Source of the DNA: an uncultured Planctomycetaceae bacterium
Lineage (GTDB): Bacteria > Planctomycetota > Planctomycetia > Pirellulales > UBA1268
NCBI GenBank assembly: GCA_937900985.1
Contig: CALCGM010000404.1
Location: 1-5,085, forward strand
Length of the DNA: 5,085 bases
Direction of reading: 5' to 3'
Below, in pieces: positions 1 to 5,000 of this stretch (position 1 is its first letter; every line of letters starts with the position of its first letter). Under the pieces are notes generated by a model that was not told the origin of the DNA, searched no databases, and worked only from the letters and a program-made list of their open reading frames with translations. The translations under genes were made by a program, and so were the position numbers.

Positions 1-112
1 CTGCGCTCGACTGCAAGGCCGGCTCATTCGGCCCGGGCTCACCCCTCGCTTTCGTTGTTAAGGGGCGGCCTGTCCGACGCTCCGCGTCGGTCTGCGGCCG
101 GGGAGCCGCAAG
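1..112. other. Left-edge non-coding stretch with short palindromes
   Basis: I see no credible gene here. One plus-strand frame stays open from the window edge to a TGA near 255, but its translation is Arg/Pro/Ala-rich and follows the palindromes, so it is most likely an artefact of high GC. A short inverted pair, CCCCT (42-46) and AGGGG (61-65), encloses a T-rich 14-base loop. The GGCC-rich sequence at 66-70 and 96-100 can pair around the hairpin at 74-90. The stretch could be the 3' flank of a gene lying left of the window, but nothing visible proves it. Confidence 0.5.
74..90. repeat. Perfect 7-bp hairpin with a TCC triloop
   Basis: CCGACGC (74-80) and GCGTCGG (84-90) are exact reverse complements around the three-base loop TCC. 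Outside it, CGGCC (66-70) and GGCCG (96-100) could extend the structure after a bulge. No T-tract follows on either strand, so it does not look like an intrinsic terminator. Its format of short GC-rich stem plus three-base loop matches the three inner hairpins of the neighbouring cloverleaf, so the two may belong to one repeat family. Confidence 0.7.
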
Positions 113-185
113 CGGGACGGGTCCACGGGTGCCGCAGGCACCTCGGCTATGCCGAGGCCGCTTCGCGGCCCGCGGACCCGTCCCG
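113..185. repeat. 73-base cloverleaf-like palindromic element
   Basis: The outer arms 113-129 and 169-185 are reverse complements at 16 of 17 positions; the only mismatch is A125 against C173. The 39 bases between them are used up by three adjacent hairpins with three-base loops: 130-140 (TGCC, loop GCA, GGCA), 141-157 (CCTCGGC, loop TAT, GCCGAGG) and 158-168 (CCGC, loop TTC, GCGG). No linker bases are left between the hairpins. It is not a tRNA, because all loops are triloops and there is no 7-base anticodon loop. There is no downstream T-tract. It could be a non-autonomous mobile repeat folding as single-stranded DNA, or a structured RNA. The pairing is seen directly; the function is unknown. 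Confidence 0.8.
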
Positions 186-247
186 TTCAATCCGGTCCGA
201 CCCGTTCAATCCGCTTCGTGGCCCGCGGACCCGGCTCGTTCAATCGC
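160..247. repeat. Imperfect direct repeat of the cloverleaf right arm and flank
   Basis: The segment starting at 160 (half of the third hairpin, the right outer arm and the flank to about 194) recurs at 213-246, offset by 53 bases, with about three substitutions over 33 positions. Inside this, the 13-mer CCCGTTCAATCCG occurs exactly at 182-194 and 201-213, and a variant CTCGTTCAATCG occurs at 235-246. The second copy lacks the left arm and the first two hairpins, so it looks like a truncated duplicate of the element. Three GTTCAAT motifs in 65 bases suggest this word belongs to the repeat's boundary. Confidence 0.7.
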
Positions 248-387
248 AGGCGTGAAGCGAGAGCGGCGGTCAGTGGCTGGGGGGCAGCGGCTTTGGTGCC
301 TGGTGAGGGGCTGGGGGCAGCGGTACAACGAGAGTATGGGCTGTGGTGAGGCGACAGGTGGTTGATGGCGGAGAAGCAGCTGTGGGG
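248..387 (+). other. Leader region before the VOC gene, with a short G-rich direct repeat
   Basis: This non-coding leader contains a near-exact direct repeat: 275-290 and 309-323 share GGCTGGGGG(G)CAGCGG, differing by one G. I could not find a convincing sigma-70 promoter. A GGAG at 370-373 is the best Shine-Dalgarno candidate for the ATG at 388 but sits about 14 bases upstream, further than usual. The run GGGG at 384-387 abuts the start and is too close to act as one. Confidence 0.4.
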
Positions 388-759
388 ATGACGCAGGGAA
401 ACAGGCCGGGGCTCTTCAGTGTGGAGCTGCGGTCGGCGCAGTGGGAGCTGCTGGTGGCCTGGTACCGCAGCGTGCTGGGCCTGCGGGTGCTCGTGCGGGT
501 CGTCGAGGATCGCTACGCACTCTTTGAGGCAGGCGACACGCGGCTGGCGATTCTCTCGCGGGAGGCCCCCGGCGAGGCCAGCGGCCGCTGGAGCCTCGGC
601 TTTGAGGTGCACGATCTCAGCCCGCAGCTCGACCGGCTTCTCGACCATGGCTCCCCGGTCGATGGCCCCAAGCAGCATCCCGAAGGCTTCCGTGAGCTCA
701 TCACGTTCGACCCCGACGGCAACAAGATCCGCCTCTTCTCCTGGCCGAGCGGCCACTGA
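388..759 (+). CDS. VOC (glyoxalase/bleomycin-resistance fold) family protein
   Basis: A 123-residue protein of single-module VOC size. The N-terminal half has the family's beta-alpha-beta-beta-beta pattern: the strand FSVEL (10-14), a helix ending WYRSVLGLRV (25-34), then strands through ALFEAGDTRLAIL (44-56). The second half repeats it, with SLGFEVHDL (69-77), a helix (78-88) and the hallmark FDPDGNKIRLF (107-117). VOC enzymes usually bind a metal through His/Glu at three positions. By alignment to the general pattern these appear to be Ser11, Ser69 and Arg115, so metal-dependent lyase or dioxygenase chemistry is doubtful; a binding or resistance-type role is possible. ATG 388 is preferred because homology-like sequence begins about 9 residues in. 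An in-frame GTG at 343 would add 15 residues with no fold signature. No substrate can be named. Confidence 0.85.
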   Translation: MTQGNRPGLFSVELRSAQWELLVAWYRSVLGLRVLVRVVEDRYALFEAGDTRLAILSREAPGEASGRWSLGFEVHDLSPQLDRLLDHGSPVDGPKQHPEGFRELITFDPDGNKIRLFSWPSGH

Positions 760-898
760 CCGGCTCCGGCTGGCAAGCCAGGCAGTTTGGGGCGGGGCTG
801 TGGCGCGGTTGTGCCGGTCCTCGTGAATGTGCCGGTCATGCCCGATAGACCAGACAGGCGGTGCCGGCCGCTGCCGAGGTCTTTCGGGGGAATCCATC
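760..898 (+). promoter_or_regulatory. Intergenic region before the barrel gene: direct repeat, weak hairpin and ribosome-binding site
   Basis: Just after the VOC stop, CTGGC (770-774) and GCCAG (777-781) form a tiny inverted repeat followed by a short TTT, at best a weak terminator. GACCGGC (758-764) can also pair with GCCGGTC at 813-819 or 831-837. The 10-mer TGTGCCGGTC occurs twice, at 810-819 and 828-837, 18 bases apart, a possible but unproven regulator site. The purine run GGGGGAA at 886-892, ending six bases before ATG 899, is a reasonable Shine-Dalgarno element and decides the start of the next gene. No clear -35/-10 pair is visible. Confidence 0.45.
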
Positions 899-2047
899 AT
901 GTATCGATGTCGTGCAGCCGTGGTCTGGCTGGGAGTGGCCTTCTGCGGCGGGGTGAGCCTGGCAGACGACACGAGTGTGCTGCTGCCGCCCGCGGTCGAC
1001 ACCAGCGAGCTGGCGACGGCGAGCGTGGCCACCGAGATCCTGGCGACTGACGGAGTGCTGCCCGGAGCCGCCTGCTGCCCGCCGTCGCTGTGCTGCCCCA
1101 ACTGGGACAGCTATTTCCTCTTTGACGTGCTGCTGCTGCAGCGAGACAACGCCACCAACGGCCAGCCCCTGTTGCTGGCCAACTCGTCGGGCCCCCTGGC
1201 CGGTCAGACCCTGCTGGCATCGACGAGCCCACAGTTTTCCACGTCGCCTGGCATTCGCACCTTCTTCGGCCGCCATGGCCCCGACAACATCGGCTGGGAG
1301 ATCGGCTACATCGGCCTCTACGGCATGTTTGGAGACGCCGAAGCAGGGGGAGCGGACCTGCTGACGGTGACGCCGCCCCTGGGCAGTTCGGTGACCGGCT
1401 GGTCGCGGGCCGACTATGCCCGGGCGACCTATGCCTCCAACCTCGACATGGTTCAGGCCAACCTCTTCCGTTACGACTGCTGCCGCGAACAAGACCGCTG
1501 CTCGCGCTATCCCTGGAAGCGGACACCGAGCTGCCACTGCATCGACTGGATCGCGGGCGTGGTCTGGGCGGGGCTCGAGGAAAACGCGGCGCTGAATGTG
1601 ATCTGCTGCGAAGGGGAGCAGCCGACGGCCTACCGCAACGGCACCAGCTCGCAGATGTTTGGCGGGCAGATCGGGGTGCGAGGCCGACGGGAGTGGCGAG
1701 ACTGGGCCTTTGAAGGCTGGGTGAAGACAGCGCTCACCGGCAATCAGCTCTCCAGCTGGGCCGACCCGATCACGTCATCGCTCGCTCCTGGCGTGGAGTT
1801 TCGACCGGCCCGGGCCAACTCCACCACGACCGCGGGATTCATCGGCGACATCAACATGACGGCGATCTACAAGCTGACCGACACCTGGGGCCTGCGGATG
1901 GGCTACAACCTGATCTGGCTCTCCGGCGTGGCCCTGGCGGGCAACCAGTATGACTTCAGCGACACCCCCAGCAGCGGCCAAACGCTCTACGGCGAAGGCA
2001 GCGTGTTTTTTCAGGGCGGGAGCCTGGGCCTTGAGGCCCGCTGGTAG
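899..2047 (+). CDS. Exported, Cys-rich outer-membrane beta-barrel protein, BBP7-like
   Basis: A 382-residue protein. ATG 899 is chosen because it opens a classic signal peptide: Arg3 and Arg5, a hydrophobic core at 6-19, and a probable signal peptidase I site after Ser-Leu-Ala22, preceded by GGGGGAA. An in-frame ATG at 827 would bury this signal behind 24 unrelated residues. The mature part alternates aromatic and polar residues with many Gly, as in a beta-barrel, and ends in an amphipathic strand with C-terminal Trp (GLEARW), resembling the outer-membrane assembly signal. Overall pattern and length fit the planctomycete BBP7 family (PF07585), recognised by eye without a profile search. Such proteins are predicted outer-membrane barrels of unknown transport role. 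Unusually, the mature chain has 11 cysteines in clusters: CC at 59-60, 65-66, 194-195 and 236-237, plus 201, 212 and 214. It ends 6 bases from the convergent gene. Confidence 0.8.
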   Translation: MYRCRAAVVWLGVAFCGGVSLADDTSVLLPPAVDTSELATASVATEILATDGVLPGAACCPPSLCCPNWDSYFLFDVLLLQRDNATNGQPLLLANSSGPLAGQTLLASTSPQFSTSPGIRTFFGRHGPDNIGWEIGYIGLYGMFGDAEAGGADLLTVTPPLGSSVTGWSRADYARATYASNLDMVQANLFRYDCCREQDRCSRYPWKRTPSCHCIDWIAGVVWAGLEENAALNVICCEGEQPTAYRNGTSSQMFGGQIGVRGRREWRDWAFEGWVKTALTGNQLSSWADPITSSLAPGVEFRPARANSTTTAGFIGDINMTAIYKLTDTWGLRMGYNLIWLSGVALAGNQYDFSDTPSSGQTLYGEGSVFFQGGSLGLEARW

Positions 2048-2053
2048 CGTTGG
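2048..2053. other. 6-base convergent intergenic gap
   Basis: The barrel gene stops at 2045-2047 (TAG, plus strand) and the giant gene stops at 2054-2056 (TGA, minus strand). No terminator fits between them, so each transcript probably runs into the other gene or ends by a factor-dependent route. Small inverted repeats nearby (2026-2039 and 2061-2075) lie inside the coding regions and lack T-tracts. Confidence 0.9.
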
Positions 2054-5000
2054 TCAGGGCGCTGCAGACAGCAGCTCCACGTCAAACACGAGCGTGTCGC
2101 CAGGCTGGATCACACTGCCTGGTGGGTTGTCGCCGTAGGCGAGGTCGGCCGGGATGATCAGCTGCCGTCGGCCGCCGACCCGCATGCCGGCGACACCTTC
2201 GTCCCAGCCGGCGATCACCTGCCCGGTGCCGAGGGTGAAGGTGAAGGGCGTGCCGCGGCTGCGGGAGCTGTCAAACACCTCGCCGTTTTGTCGGCTGCCC
2301 ACGTAGTGCACCGTCACGCTCTGGCCGGCTGTAGCCACCGCACCGGTGCCGACCTCGAGATCGCGAAACTGCAGGCCCGACGCCGTGGTGATCAGCGGAA
2401 TCAGGTCAGGGCCGTAGCTGACCGAAGGCTCACTCCCGTGGGTCTGCGAGGCGAGCGAGAGCGGCGGCCGGAGCACCGAGAGGGTGTTGGAGAGGCTGCC
2501 GGTAGCATCGTAGACCCGCGTGCCACCGGTTCCGGCCTCGCCCTGAAGGCTGTAGAGCTGGTCGATGCGTCCATCACCGTTGAGATCGACGCCAGTGCTG
2601 GCGGTTGGCGACTGCGCGCTGCCGAGGTCGGCAAAGGCGGCGTAGCGGTGCAGCGGTGTCTGCGAGGCGAGGTCGGTGCGGCCGGAGTAGATCGCCGTGA
2701 CCGATCCATCACCGTAGCCACCGGCGAGGATCAGGTCGTCGATCGAGTCGGCGTCGTAACGGCCCGCCGAGACCGTGGTGCCGCCGTAGGAGCCTGTCGG
2801 CTCACCGCTGATCTCACGAACCACCCTGGGGCCTGCGGAAAGGTCGTAGACCCGCGCCGGCTGAATCGCACCCGGGCCGCTGGCGACGGCGACCTCATGC
2901 CGCTGATCGGCGGTGGTGGCGTCGACGGTCTGGCCGTTCGCAAACGTGCCGACATCCGCCGCGGCGACGGAGACGCCGTTGAGATGGGTCGGGCCGTAGG
3001 GATCAAAGCTCGCAAAGGGCGTGGCCTCCCAGCCCGGCGTGCCGGCGAGTCCTCGGAAGACCTGCACCAGCCCGCTGCCTCTCGACTGTCCGGTGATCAG
3101 CTCGTCGATGCCGTCGCCATCGATGTCATCGGTGGCGATGCTGATGCCCCCGAAGAAGCCCGTGCCGTAGGGCGTTCTGCGTTCCTGCGGCAGCTCGGTG
3201 CCGTCGAGCTCAAACACACGAACCTCACCGACGCGGCCGAGGCCGGGGGCGGTGACGACCTCCGGCGTGCCGTCGCCGTCGACATCGCTCAGCGCGGTCC
3301 GCACGCCACCGCGGAAGCTGGGCTCATAGGCCTCAAACTGGCTGATGATGCCGCCGGTGACAGGGTCGACAATCGTGACGGTGGGCGTGCTTTCACAGTC
3401 GACATCGGTGCCGACGGCAAGCAGCGGCCGGTAGTCGGTGTCGGTGGCCGCATTGTTGGTCGGATCGGTGTCGATGCCGCCGGGGGCCACGGTGACCGTC
3501 ACGCTGTTGGTCATCAGGCTGACCGCATCAGGATTGACCGCACCGGTGAGGGTGTAGGTCACCGAGCCACCAGGCAGGAGCGTCACAAAGGTGTCGATGC
3601 CGGCGGTGCCCACACTCGAGCCACTCGTCGGGCCGGTCGAGCCGGGCGAGAAAGTGGCCGTCCAGGTGGCAAACGGGATCTCCGGCGGCAGCGTGTCGAC
3701 AACATGGGCTCCGACAGCCGTGCCCGGACCATCGTTGGTCACGATCACGGTGTAGGTCGTCGTGGCAGCGGCCTGGTAGGTCTCGCGGCCGTCAGTCTTG
3801 GTGACGGCCAGGTCGACCCGTGGCTCCACCTCATCGACGTCGGTGGCCGTGTTGTTGGCAGGCGTGGGATCGACAAAGCCCGGCGGGGCGGTGACGGTGG
3901 CGGTGTTGACCAGGTCGCCCGTTGAGGAGGGATCGACGATGCCGGTCACCTGGTAGGTGATCGTGCCCCCCACGGCGAGGTCGACACGTTCATCGAAGAG
4001 GTTGCCGCTGCCGCTGGCTGCGCCGCTTGAGCCGGCGCCAGTGGTGCTGGCCGTCCAGCTGACGCCGCTGATCACGGCGGGGATCGTGTCGCGAACGACC
4101 GCGGCATACGCGAAGCTCGGGCCGGCATTGGTGACCACAATCGTGTAGGTCAGCGACTGCCCAGGGCTGTACTTCGTCTGGCCGTCGTCTTTGGTGATCG
4201 AGAGATCGACCCTCGGGGCGGCGGTGTCGATATCGGTGTCGATGTTGTTGCCCGGGGTGAGGTCGGTGATGCCCGGCGGCGGGGTGACCACAGCCGTGTT
4301 CACAAGGTCGCCGGTTAGGGTGGAGGCGGCAGCCAGCGTCATCTGGAAGCTGTCGGTGCCGCCCCCGGCCGCCAGCGTGCCCGGCAGGAAGGTCACGATG
4401 CCGCTCGACGGATCGTAGCTGGCTCCGTTGGTTGCCGAGAGGAAGCTCGTTCCCGAGGGAAGCTGATCTGTCACCACGGCGCCGGAGACATCACCCACGC
4501 CGTTGTTGGTGACCACGATCGTGTAGGTCACCGTCTGGCCGGGCACATAGGTTGTCTGGCCGTCGTCTTTGGTGATCGAGAGATCGACCTCCAGCTCACC
4601 AAAGTCGTAGTCGTTGGCAACCGCAGCGCCGGCGGGGATCACGATCGTGTTGATCGCGTCGGTGCCGATGCCGTTGCCGCCACCCGGGATCACACCGCCA
4701 AAGTCTGGGGCAGGCTGCGTGGTGCCCACCGCATCCTGGCCGTCGTCGTAGCCGGCTGGCTGCGTCGGCTGGCTGATCGTGTAGGTGCCGGGATCGAGGT
4801 TGTCGAAGAGATAGCTGCCGTCAGCTGCCGTGACCACGTTCACCGGCCCGACGCTGCCGCCGGCGAGCCGGGTGCCGGTCAGCCGCATGGTCACGCCGGC
4901 GAGCGGCTGCTCACCGGCATCAAACACGCCGTTGTTGTTGCTGTCGACGTAGACATGGCCGGCGAGGGCGTTGACGTCGATCACCACGTGAGCCGACGCA

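Noticed and set aside
113..185. tRNA or tRNA-like gene
   Set aside because: Although the fold is a cloverleaf of tRNA-like length, all loops are three bases, the outer stem is 17 bp, and there is no TTC loop, anticodon loop or CCA-type acceptor end.
182..246. CRISPR-like array from the three GTTCAAT motifs
   Set aside because: The units are too short and unevenly spaced (19 and 34 bases), with variable ends; the pattern fits decayed copies of the palindromic element.
1..255. Plus-strand open frame from the left edge to a TGA near 255
   Set aside because: It reads through the palindromes, giving an Arg/Pro/Ala-rich peptide with no recognisable features, and openness is expected from the lack of A and T in this segment.
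827..898. Upstream ATG as the start of the barrel gene
   Set aside because: It would place 24 unrelated residues before a clear signal peptide, and ATG 899 has a well-spaced GGGGGAA ribosome-binding site.
938..946. Possible lipoprotein signal at Cys16 of the barrel protein
   Set aside because: The residue before the Cys is Phe, which does not fit the lipobox, and a normal signal peptidase I site follows at Ser-Leu-Ala22.
187..1101. 304-codon minus-strand open frame
   Set aside because: It overlaps the VOC gene and the signal-peptide part of the barrel gene. Its translation is low-complexity Arg/Ala/Pro/His-rich with no domain pattern, as expected opposite GC-rich genes.
2026..2039. Stem-loop GGGCC-TTGA-GGCCC as a terminator for the convergent genes
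   Set aside because: The stem is only 5 bp, lies inside the coding sequence, and has no T-tract downstream on either strand; the T-run at 2006-2011 is on the wrong side.
2061..2075. Stem-loop GCTGC-AGACA-GCAGC as a terminator after the barrel gene
   Set aside because: The 5-bp stem lacks a following T-tract and sits inside the last codons of the minus-strand gene.
2288..3925. 545-codon plus-strand open frame inside the giant gene
   Set aside because: It is antisense to the well-supported FG-GAP, DUF11 and FKBP coding sequence. Its Arg/Gly/Asp/Val-rich translation mirrors codon bias on the other strand and shows no fold signature.
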